From the NCBI GenBank assembly GCA_019321725.1, contig CM033114.1:17278278-17342277 (forward strand): a stretch of 64,000 nucleotides of DNA. Reading direction: 5' to 3'. Positions 55,133-64,000 of the stretch are shown in pieces. How positions within the stretch are numbered: position 1 is the stretch's first letter; every line of letters begins with the position of its first letter. The notes under the pieces are model-generated. The model searched no databases and was not told where the DNA came from. It saw nothing but the letters and a program-made list of their open reading frames with translations. The stretch comes from Paulownia fortunei. Its lineage: Eukaryota > Streptophyta > Magnoliopsida > Lamiales > Paulowniaceae. A program made the translations under genes and the position numbers.

Positions 55133-55955
55133 GCCTCTTGGATGATATTCAATACATATAAAAAAAACTTAGAGGGAAAGAGAAAGTTTCATTATTGTCT
55201 TTCTCTAGGCTAAGTTTTCTAGTAGTAATAGAAATGTATTCTCTAGTTTTCTTCTATTTTTAGCCTTTTCTACTTTTATTATGTTTTTCTAAATTTTATT
55301 TAGCTGAGGAAAAAAGGTGAAGCTCTTTATAGAGGAAGATGAAAGGTTATAAAGGTGCATAATATTCAGGTATGTTATATTATTGTATTAATTTTTTATT
55401 AAAACCCTTCTTATTTAGTTGTGATTCTTAATTTTTGTACCACCAATGCTACACACAAATACTTGGTTCATTTAGGTTGATGTATGGTTCTACCCCACCA
55501 ACTGCTAACATGAAATCTTGATTTGTTGTAGACAAATGTGTGTATAAATACTTGATTCTATAAATAAATATTGGTGTTTAAGAGATAATTTGCAAACAGT
55601 AATACAATATCATGATTACCCTAATGAATGAGTTATTTGATAATATTTTTTCATTGAAACCCTAATTATGTATGGATTCTAATAGTGATATTTAAAAAAG
55701 GTAGAAAGAATAAATAATCATTCTTCTATCCAAAACTCAAGAGCGGATCCCTAATCCACAATGCTTTTATTACTTTGGTTTTTTTTAGATATAACATACA
55801 TTATTTTTTATATTCTAAATTACATAAAGCTTATTTTTTTATAATCATGAAATCTTTAAACATCTTCTTTGTGGATCGACTCCGGACTCATAAAAAAATT
55901 ATTACTTAACATAACCTGCACTTGGGTTTGCAACTTTAAAGTTGTAGCAAGTTTT

Positions 55956-55973
55956 TAGTATCGCTGATGGGGA
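55956..55973 (+). other. GypG primer binding site, decayed
   Basis: TAGTATCGCTGATGGGGA lies where Athila-type elements carry the Asp-tRNA-type site TGGCGCCGTTGCCGGGGA, after a shared CAAGTTTT lead-in. Of 18 positions 11 agree. Five of the seven changes are C-to-T or G-to-A. Confidence 0.65.
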
Positions 55974-56269
55974 AGGCAAGGTTAGTATCAGGTTTGTAAA
56001 TATTTATTTTCTTTATAAATATTGTTAATTATATATTCATATAGTATCATAGTTATAATTCTCGTTGTTTAGTTAGAAATAATTTTGAAACTTTAATTAA
56101 AAATTTATTTGAGTCACATCCACACACTTCTACCATGGCATAAAATGAAAGTGTCTAATATGAAAATGATAATCAAAAGGCACGTACCATGCGTTATTAC
56201 TTGTAACCTTCTCAAAATTCTTCTCCTTCTTGTTTTTTTTTCATCTCAATGTAAATAACTTTTGATTCA

Positions 56270-57000
56270 AGCCAAGTATGATCCCTTTACTTTCTAGTTT
56301 CTATGGTTTAGACTCTGAAAGCCCTTACTTGCATTTGAAATAATTTGATGAAGTATGTGCCACTTTTGAAGATCAAACTTGTATAAATGAGATTATTAAG
56401 CTCAAATTATTTCTTTTTTTTTTTAAAGATAAAGCAAAAACTTGGCTTAACTTTTTAAAACCTTGGTCAGTTGGCACTTGGCAAGAAATATAATTGAATT
56501 TTTAAAAAAGTTCTTTTCAACTCATAAAACTAATGCTTTGAAAAGATAAATTCAATTTGTTTTGCAAAATATGTAATATAGCTTTCTTTCAATATTGGGA
56601 AAGATTTAAAATTTTGTTGCATTCATGCCCACATCATAGTTTGAAAAATAACACTTAATTAGTTTCTTTTCTGAAAGTTTAACTCCTCAAACAAAATAAT
56701 TTATTGAAATAATGTGTAATTGTAAGTTTCTTGATAAAGAACATGATGAAACTCTAGAATATCTAGACTATTTGGTAAAAAACTCTCAATCAGGGAGTAT
56801 TAATTCTTATGAAAGTTTTATTAGGTCTAATCTTGCTAATAGTAATAAAGAAAAATATTACCTTAATAAAAAAGATGATCTAAATGCTCGGATTGTTAGT
56901 CTAAAAAACTAAAGAAAATCAAATCTATGCAAGATGAAGAAGTTTGTAGCATTTGTGAACTTGTTGGACACTCCACCAATAAATCCTAAATATTTCAGCA
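56270..57000 (+). pseudogene. GypG gag
   Basis: Plus strand. A SPYLHLK-stop-FDEVCATFEDQTCINEIIKLKLF block (in part) at about 56320-56415 and DKAKTWLNFLKPWSVGTWQE at about 56430-56490 match the Retrotrans_gag core of Athila-type elements. Next come a CNIAFFQYWERFKILLHSCP-like segment and the open frame 56712-56912. A knuckle-like CSICELVGHSTNKS near 56950-56990 has lost its last Cys. Several frameshifts and stops. Confidence 0.85.
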
Positions 57001-57689
57001 CAAGCAAGTGTCATGAACACATTCAAAAAGCCTTTTCATTCTTTATATTCTTAAACTTACAATCCACAATAGAGAAATCATCCTAATCTTACTTGGAGAG
57101 ATGAGAATTGTGGTTAACCACTATATTTACAAAAGCCACCAAACTTTGCTTCTTATCCAGCTCACATACAAAATCCTTGAGAAAACTTTGTAAGAATTTA
57201 TATATGAACAAACAAACATCAATAACCAGACTTCACCAGCCATGAATGAGATCAAAATCACACTTTCAATACTGACAGCTTCTTGCGTACTCATGAAAAA
57301 GGTAAATTTCTTGCTTAACCTCAACTTAATCCTTCCACTCAGTGTCATCTTTTTTCTTTAGGTAAAATTAAATCAAGGAGGCTAATTCAATCACAACTCT
57401 TCAGAATGGAAAAGTTGTTGACAAAACTATTCATTTCAATGAGAAAATTTTAAATCCACATTCAGAATGAAGAATGAAAATAGTCTTGACGATGAAGGTA
57501 AGTTTAATGAAGGTGAGTTTGAAAATGATGAAAAAGAAAAATACTCACATCTAAATCATTTTCCTCAAAGATTGTAACAAATCAAAAGTTGAACTCAAAT
57601 GCTGAAATCTTAGAAGTTTTTAAACAAGTCAAGATTAATATTCCATTGTTGGATGCAATCAAACAAGTTTCACCATATGCCAAATTTTT
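57001..57689 (+). other. GypG gag-protease linker
   Basis: A decayed coding region between knuckle and protease, Gln/Asn/Pro-rich in the plus frames (as in the 'QNYRPPQ...NQNP' linker of related elements). No enzymatic motif. Confidence 0.5.
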
Positions 57690-58065
57690 GAAAGATTTGT
57701 GTAAAAGAAAACATCATGTACAAAAGAAGACATTTTTAACTAAAAGTCTTAGTTCAATCATTTAACAATTCACTCCACCCAAGTACAAAGATCTAGGTTG
57801 TCCAACCATTTCATGTACCATAGAAAATACTAGAATAGAACGTGCTTTGCTTAATCTTGGTGCTAGTGTAAATCTTCTACCTTTATCATTTTATGAACAG
57901 TTAGGCTTGGAAGAACTTAAAAGAACTATCATTGTACTCCAACTAGCTGACCGTTCGATTAAAGTTCCAAAGAGAGTAATAGAAGATGTGTTTGTACAAA
58001 TTGATAAGTTTTACTTTCCTGTGAATTTCATTATTTTGGACACGTAGCATGTTATACATACACAT
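57690..58065 (+). pseudogene. GypG aspartic protease
   Basis: The plus strand reads FLKDLCKRKHHVQKKTFLTK, an in-frame stop, then GCPTISCTIENTRIERALLN and LGASVNLLPLSFYEQLGLEE. This is the Athila protease with the catalytic motif A-L-x-[D]-L-G-A-S. Here the Asp is Asn (ALLNLGAS, codon AAT at about 57853), which should inactivate it. The frame continues through VLQLADRSIKVPKRVIEDVF and stops at 58048. It resumes as IILGHFFLATSNALINCRNG and at 58141-58599. Confidence 0.9.
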
Positions 58066-58640
58066 ACACAAATTCCTATCATTTTAGGTCATTTTTTTCT
58101 TGCAACTTCAAATGCTCTAATTAATTGTAGGAATGGTATTTTGAAGTTATCTTTTAGAAATATGACTTTAGAACTAAATGTGTTTAATGTTTGTAAGCAA
58201 CCTACAGAAGATGTCGAAGTAAATGAAGTGGATTCAATTGAAAAACTTGTTCACAAATATTTCACTTTCACTAATTCAATTGATTCTCTGGAAATTTATT
58301 TTAAAAGTGAAAGTATTTATAAATTGACACTATCTAATACTCTCTCAGAATTTTCGCAGGTACAAGAAAAATATTTTTGGAAGGCAAAGTTTGAAGAAAT
58401 TTCATCATCATCAGTACAATTTGTTCCATCAACTATTAAAGCTCCCATGGTTGATTTGAAATCTTTGTCATTTGATTTGAAATGCTCTTATTTGGGTGAG
58501 AATGAGATTTTTCCATTAATAATTTCTTCCAAACTTGATGCATCCCAAGAAAGTAAGTTGATCGAAACTCTAAAAATGCATATGAATACTTTAGGATAAA
58601 CTATTGCCGACATTAAAGGTATTAGTCCTTTAATTTGCAC
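58066..58640 (+). pseudogene. GypG protease-RT connector
   Basis: The open frame 58141-58599 (152 codons) starts with KLSFRNMTLELNVFNVCKQP, the segment that follows protease in Athila-type polyproteins. It ends in a KLDASQESKLIETLKMHMNT block, the connector just before the RT fingers. A single stop at 58597 separates it from the next segment. No enzymatic role of its own. Confidence 0.82.
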
Positions 58641-59470
58641 ACATAACATCTATCTAGAGGAAAATGCTAAACCTTCTAGAGAAATCCAATGAAGGCTCAA
58701 ACATAATACGAAAGAAGTAGTGAGAAATGAAGTCAATAAAATTTTAGATAATGAAATCATTTATCCTATTTCTAACAGCAGATAGGTAAGTCCTTCTCAA
58801 ATTATACTAAAGAAATCTGGAATTATTGTAGTCAAGAATGATAATGATGAATTAATTCTAACTAAAATTATTACTAGTTGGGGAATGTATATTGACTATA
58901 GAAAATTCAACTCAATTACTAGAAAAGATCATTTTCCATTACCTTTCATGGATCAAATTTTAGAAAGAGTTGCGGGACAAGAATTTTACTACTTGGATAT
59001 TTTGGGTATAATCAAATTACAGTTGCACTTGAAAATCAAGAAAAAACTATTTTTACATGTCCTTTTAGTGCTTTTGCATATTGAAAAATGCCTTTTGGAT
59101 TATGTAATGCACCAACTACATTCCAATAATGCATGCTTAGCATTTTAGTGACATGGTAGAATATCTTCTTGAAGTCGTCATGGATGATATTTTTGTTTTT
59201 AGTAATTTATTTGACGATTGCTTGTCTAATTTAGAAAAAAATTTAATCAGTTGTGAAAAAATGAACCTTGTACTCAATTGAGAGAAATGTCATTTCATGG
59301 TAACAACTGGTATTGTTCTTGGATACATTATTTCATCAAAAGATATTGAAGTAGACAAATCTAAAATTGAGTTAATTGCCAATTTGTCAATAGTAAAATA
59401 TGTGAAGGAGGTAAGATCATTTTTAGGACATGCTAGTTTTATAGAAGATTTATCAAATAATTTAGTATAA
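58641..59470 (+). pseudogene. GypG reverse transcriptase
   Basis: Plus-strand blocks in order: VRNEVNKILDNEIIYPISNS, VSPSQIILKKSG, MYIDYRKFNSITRKDHFPLP and FMDQILERVAGQEFYYLDIL (58885-59005). The active-site VVMDDIFVFSNLFDDCLSNL follows (about 59175-59230; MDD replaces the usual FMDDF context), then KCHFMVTTGIVLGYIISSKD. Stops interrupt at about 58785, 59146 and 59281. This is clearly the gypsy RT fold order; not functional. Confidence 0.92.
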
Positions 59471-59985
59471 TATCAAAACCTTTGTGTAATCTACTAACAA
59501 AAGACACTATTTTTGAATGGACTGAAAATTGTGAAAATGCTTTTGTTAAGTTTAAAAGCATACTTACATCTGTTCCAATCATGCAGCCTCCAAATTGGAT
59601 TTTACCTTTTGAAATAATATATGATATCAGTGACTATGTTGTTGGAACTGTCTTAGTACAAAGAAAAGATAAGAAACTACATATCATTTACTATGCAAGT
59701 AAAAATTTGATTAGTGCTCAATTGAATTATTCAACAAATGAAAAAGAATTACTTATAGTTTTTACATTAGACAAATTTAGATCTTATCTTATTGGCTCAT
59801 CAGTTGCTGTTTTTAGTGATCATGCAGCTTTGAAATATCTTTTGTCAAAAAAAGATGTCAAACCTAGATTGATTAGGTAGATTATCTTACCCCAAGAATT
59901 CAACATTACGATTTGAGATAAGAAATGAGTAGAGAATGTAGTGGCTGATCATTTTTTGAAACTCATTTGTGATGGCTCATTTCAA
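59471..59985 (+). pseudogene. GypG RNase H
   Basis: 59482-59880 is open for 132 codons. It carries [60 protein letters not shown] and [20 protein letters not shown], the standard gypsy RNase H with Asp and Glu positions preserved in the ISD and NEKE motifs. TAG at 59878 replaces the Trp of the following LIRW motif. The best-preserved domain of the element. Confidence 0.94.
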
Positions 59986-60149
59986 ACCAAATCCATTAAT
60001 GATGCTTTCCTTGATGAATAACTATTTAATATTTCTATTTTATCTTGGTTTGCTGACATTATTAATTTTCTTGTGATAGAAAAGATGTCACCGCATTAGG
60101 ATTCCCAAGATAAAAAGAAATTTTTGACAAGGTGAAAATTTTTTATTGG

Positions 60150-61265
60150 AATGATTCATACCTATTCAAATATTGTCCTGATCAAATTTTTCGAAGATGC
60201 ATGCCTGATAATGAGAAATGTAATATTTTTAAATTTTATCATTCAAGAGCATGTGGTGGTCACTTTTCAGCAAAGAAAACCACTGCAAAGTAGATTTTAT
60301 TGGCCAAATATTTTCAAAAACACTTACACATTTTGCAACAGTTACAAAAATTATCAAAAGTGAGGATCCATTTAGAAGCGGAACATGATGCCCCTACACC
60401 CCATCCTAGTGATTGAAATCTTTGACTATTAAGGTATCAATTTCATGGGATCATTTTGATTATCATTTGGTTTTATTTACATATTGGTCGCCATATATTA
60501 TGTCTCAAAATGGATCCAGGCAAGTCTCTATTGAAACAATAATTAGAAAATAGAGATAAAATTTTGGAAGAAAATATTTTACGTCGATTTGAAATTCCTC
60601 GATCCATTATCAGTAATGGGGGAAAATATTTTTGTAACAAAGTTTTTGAAACTTTAATGAGGAAATATGGAATCATATATAAAGTTGCAACCTCTTATCA
60701 CCATCAGACAAATAGACAAGTTGAACTTGCAAATATGAAGATAAGATAAATTTGAGAAAAAATAGTTAAACCCAAATCATAAAGATTGGTTTCTTGGATT
60801 TACCGATACACATTAGACATATAGAACTATTTTTAAAACATCATTAGGCATGTCTCCTTATAAGATAGTTTATGAAAAACCTTGTCATTGGCCGCTTAAA
60901 CTTGAATATATAACTTATTAGGCAATCAAAATATTTAACTTCAACCTTGATGAAGTTTCAAAATTGTGCAAATTGCAAATCAATAAACTTCAAGAACTGA
61001 AATGATGCATATGAGAATTCTAAAATTCATAAAGAAAGAATCAAAGAATTTCATGATAATAAAATTTTAAGAAAAACATTTGAGGTTAGTTAAAAGGCTT
61101 TATAATTCTCGATTGCATTTATTTTCTGGAAAATTGAGATTAAGGTGGAGTGGTCCTTTTGTTGTAAAAGAGGTATATCCTTATGGGATGATTGATATTG
61201 AAAATCTTAAAAATGGTAACGTATTCAAATAAAATTGACAAAGGCTTAAACCATTTCTAGAGATT
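60150..61265 (+). pseudogene. GypG integrase
   Basis: Zinc-site remnants (FQQRKPLQSRFYWPNIFKNT at 60268-60327, then CNSYKNYQK) are followed by a core with RRFEIPRSIISNGGKYFCNK (60574-60633; the catalytic Asp of 'SDGG' is Asn) and VATSYHHQTNRQVELANMKI. The C-terminal domain, [20 protein letters not shown] with LKNGNVFK (about 61138-61230), is followed by RLKPFLE. Many stops. It marks the 3' end of pol at about 61265. Confidence 0.9.
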
Positions 61266-62126
61266 TCCACAATAGGAAATTTTTTTTCTTTCTAACCTTT
61301 GTTATGATTAGTATGTGTATATATGTACATATTTTCTCTAACTTTGTTTGTTTTGTAGGCTTTTTTTTTTTCTCAGTTAAGTGGCGGATAACGGTACTCC
61401 ATGGCTATTGAAGTCGGATTTATCAATTTCCTAAACAATTAAAATATTTTTACAAAGTTTCACTCTTTTTTCATTCTCTTTTCTTATTTTTTTAAAAATG
61501 GATGACATTCTTCTATCCCTCATGAAGTAATTTCCTTTTATTCCTAAAAATACAATTTTAAAAATTTATAAAGCCAGGATTGAAAGATTAAGGATGTTTA
61601 TGCACAAGGACATCCTAATGAACATACGGTGGATAATTGAAGTAAAGGTAAGAGTAGTAGGTGAGTTTTCACATGAGTTTTCAAACTTGCTTACTAGATA
61701 CATGTCTGGTTTTGGTAAAAATACATATTTAAAAAATGAAGGGTGAAAAGAATGCAAGTTTGTCACAAATGTGCTCGATAAACTTGCAACACAAATTGTC
61801 GTTCCTAAATGGACTGAGTAAGAAGTCTTTAGATGACATTATAATTGACTCTTGAGATACATTCATGATGGAAAGCATATTCTTGACCAATAGAGGGCGT
61901 TTAAGCCGTTATTGGAAATAAAATCAGAGGAAGATGTGAGCCACAATCACAACTACATGTACATTCACGTGTAAGTAGCAAATTTTCAAATTTTGTGTCC
62001 TTATTTCAACCTTTCTTACAAAAGAAAAGGACGTGCAATAAATGCATTCCATGTTCACACCTTAATAAATAACATCATACTTACTCCATTTTTACATAAC
62101 TCACTTCAAAAAAAAAAGAAACAAAA
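61266..62126. other. Post-pol spacer, no 3' LTR seen
   Basis: AT-rich sequence with no LTR-start match to 54104-54130 and no coding frame of note. It may be the long 3' non-coding region usual in Athila-type elements, or host DNA after a truncation. Confidence 0.4.
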
Positions 62127-62760
62127 ATGGAAGGGTCTTCCACTCGCAAGTTCAACTGTATTAGTGTTTTTTGTGTGACCAATCCAAGAAAAAATGGTGA
62201 GTTTGTAGGGACAATCAATAATCTTGGTAGAACCTTAGCAGAAAGGAAAATTCATTTAGTGTATGGTGGAGTCAGTCTGGGGTTAATGGGAGTGTTGCTA
62301 CTTCTGCAAATGTAGGAGGAGTTAAAGTTTTAGGAGTTATCCCAAAACCTTTAACAATATAGAATATCACAAGTATGACAATTGGAGATGAGCTAAAAGT
62401 GTCACATATTCAGGACAACATGCCTAATATGTTAAACAAATGCGAATGCATTCATCACTCTACCTGGATGTTTTGGTACACCAGAGGAATTAATTCAAGT
62501 TGTCTCTTGGGCATAACTCAACATTCACCAGAAACTTGTAAGTATTCTTAGTGTTAATAGTTTCTTTGATGGTTTTCTATTTTTGGTAGATCATGTTGTA
62601 GAAAAAAGTTTTATTTCACCATTTGCGAGATGAATTCTCATTTCTGCTCCAACTAATTGATCAACTTCTAGCATATGTGCCAGAACCTGATCCAACATTG
62701 GCTCGTGTGGATTGGTCCAACAAGGACAATAATAAAAAATGTAAAATAAATTTGACTCTC
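62127..62760 (+). pseudogene. LOG-like cytokinin riboside 5'-monophosphate phosphoribohydrolase pseudogene
   Basis: LOG enzymes release active cytokinin bases from their nucleotides. The ATG at 62127 opens MEGSSTRKFNCISVFCVTNP, then RTLAERKIHLVYGGVSLGLM. The third Gly of the usual YGGGS motif is Val. A one-base loss near 62290 shifts the frame to ATSANVGGVKVLGVIPKPLT, then a stop at about 62362. NANAFITLPGCFGTPEELIQ and VVSWA follow in another frame; the family PGGxGTxxE is here PGCFGTPEE. Then come FLVDHVVEKSFISPFAR and PEPDPTLARVDWSNKDNNKK. The whole length is collinear with no intron, although plant LOG genes are usually split by several. Probably a decayed retrocopy. Confidence 0.85.
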
Positions 62761-64000
62761 AGCCTGTGAAACTTATCCTTAATGGTTTTAACTAATAGTG
62801 TATATATTGTGTTGTTTCAACTTTATTTTTCAATAAGTGACATTTCAGGTAATGTCTTCTAAACTCTACTTTCCTATCTATTTTTGACATTGGAGACAAT
62901 ATCTCGATTAGGTTAGGAGATGGGATAATTGATATCATATCTTGTGTTCTCAATGTGTGCTTTTTTCTATTTAAAAATAAATAAATTCAAACGTATTTTC
63001 TTTTGGGTCCATTGAAATATGAAAAAGGTGGCCGAGAAGAGGGTAACTGTAACACTCTTAAGACGCACCCCCATTTTTTGTTTTTTTGCATAACATGACA
63101 AGTTTGTAAAGTGTTTGATAAAAGTTTGTGAATTGTCAATTTTTTTTAGTCATAGATGTTCTTCCAACTTCAATAATTAAAATTAAGCATGAATAATATA
63201 GTTTGATTGATGATGGATATTTTTTTGGACTTTGATATTGTTCTTTGGTTAATATATTTTTATAATAATTATACTCAAATCTTTTTGCACAAATAGTTAT
63301 TTTATTCAGTATGGAGACAAGCATGTTAAATAAGTAGTTCTTATGCCCTCGCTTTAATCATCACTTAGATTTTTGACATGAAGGGGTTGAGTGTTAAAAC
63401 TTTTCCTTTTGGTTTGTCGAGGTGAACGACTGATTGAGCACCACTTAAAAATAATTAAGGCATTAGGTTTTCTAGTACCATAACCAAATCAGCTTGTTCC
63501 CCATGTGATGTTCCAAGAGAACATCCCCCATAATGAGCCATTTTGAGCCTTTTAATAAACAAGCAGTTTCGCCTAAATACACTATTATCCTACCCTTGTA
63601 CTAAAAATGATTTGGAGTTTAAGAGACATTCCATTGACAAGGTGTGCTTGTAAAAGAAATTTGGGTATGAATAGAAGATAAATGTGGGAGAGTTTTTCTT
63701 CAAAAAAAATGAATATTAAGAGTTGCAACTAAAAATTGGATGTTGCAAAATCAATAAAAATTATGAAGAAGGGTCCAATTCAATAACAATAGGCCCCAGT
63801 GTTAAAATTCGTGAAGTATGAGAATTCTTCATTGATAAACTCTATGTTTCTAATCCCATGAAGTTTTTAAAATCTTTGTTACATTCTATCATTTTATTTC
63901 TTAGCCACATCACTACCCTTTAGCCTCATTACAACCTTTGTTGAAGACCTTTTGATTTCATGTGGTGCCTTCGGTGTAGTGGAGATTTATACCAAATGAA
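62761..64000. other. AT-rich DNA, no recognised feature
   Basis: No coding frame, RNA gene or LTR pair is recognised. A TGTAACACTC word at 63049 resembles some gypsy LTR starts but has no supporting second copy or primer site. Confidence 0.4.

Larger units (their letters stand above)
54104..55948 (+). repeat. GypG 5' LTR
   Basis: About 1.84 kb from a TG near 54104 or 54113 to TAGCA at 55948. The start cannot be fixed because the second LTR is outside the window. It contains a probable SINE (54383-54582) and a (TA)n run (54597-54624). CTATAAATAGGG at 55121-55132 is a strong TATA-type promoter signal about 830 bp before the LTR end. Confidence 0.75.
54104..61265 (+). mobile_element. GypG: Athila-like Ty3/gypsy element, 5' LTR to integrase
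   Basis: A plus-strand element with a 5' LTR (about 54104/54113 to 55948), primer-site remnant (55956-55973), gag (about 56270-57000), protease (57690-58065), RT (58640-59470), RNase H (59480-59880) and integrase (60150-61260). RT-RNase H before integrase is diagnostic of Ty3/gypsy. The RT (MDDIFVFSNLFDDCLSNL), RNase H and the 'AxxxLGASVNLLP' protease are typical of the Athila/Tat non-chromovirus branch. The 3' LTR is not in the window. It is inserted in the CopF leader. Confidence 0.88.

Noticed and set aside
63049..63075. TGTAACACTC word as a gypsy LTR start
   Set aside because: No primer site, partner LTR or coding region is visible before the window ends.
1..64000. A new host-encoded biological system or gene cluster
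   Set aside because: Every readable coding segment belongs to a known transposon domain, apart from the LOG-like pseudogene and the rRNA fragment.

Overview
The window is nuclear DNA from a flowering plant, about 70% A+T by eye, and is almost entirely transposable elements. I found no intact host gene. The evidence for a plant nucleus is long-LTR Ty1/copia elements with the plant initiator-Met-tRNA primer site, an Athila-type Ty3/gypsy polyprotein, CTAG-ended Helitrons, a MULE transposase remnant, a plastid 23S rRNA fragment, and a broken LOG-type cytokinin-activation gene. The species cannot be named from this sequence alone.

Left block (1-18650). An old minus-strand copia, called CopA here, runs right to left: gag (17200-18080), zinc knuckle/protease (12220-12647), integrase (11000-11960), RT and RNase H (10448-10990, then 1-511). 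Three things interrupt it. A full copia, CopB1 (517-10447), sits in its RT with a perfect CATCT target duplication. A 4.55-kb Helitron (12648-17199) sits in its gag, and removing it rejoins the gag frame. A plastid 23S rRNA fragment (17569-17793) sits further into the gag.

Central block (about 18700-42260) is a four-level nest. A minus-strand MULE transposase is split in its zinc-finger region by a plus-strand copia, CopD (18958-41758). CopD is split in its leader by a minus-strand copia, CopC (19556-34271, GCTTA duplication). CopC is split within its RT by CopB2 (20678-30655, CCGAG duplication), a sister of CopB1. The order of insertion is MULE, CopD, CopC, CopB2.

Right block. A second Helitron (43014-48838) contains degenerate repeats of about 1.5 kb and abuts a third Helitron-like 5' end. 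Next is a 3-kb LTR plus an internally deleted relative of the CopB family (CopF, 49851-54103). It is cut by an Athila-like gypsy on the plus strand (about 54104 to beyond 61265), whose LTR carries a probable SINE. An intronless, frameshifted LOG-like pseudogene (62127-62760) follows, then unrecognised AT-rich DNA.

Nothing here works as a pathway. Every polyprotein is broken by stops or frameshifts. The value of the window is as a layered record of insertions, gene conversion, internal duplication and organelle-DNA capture.
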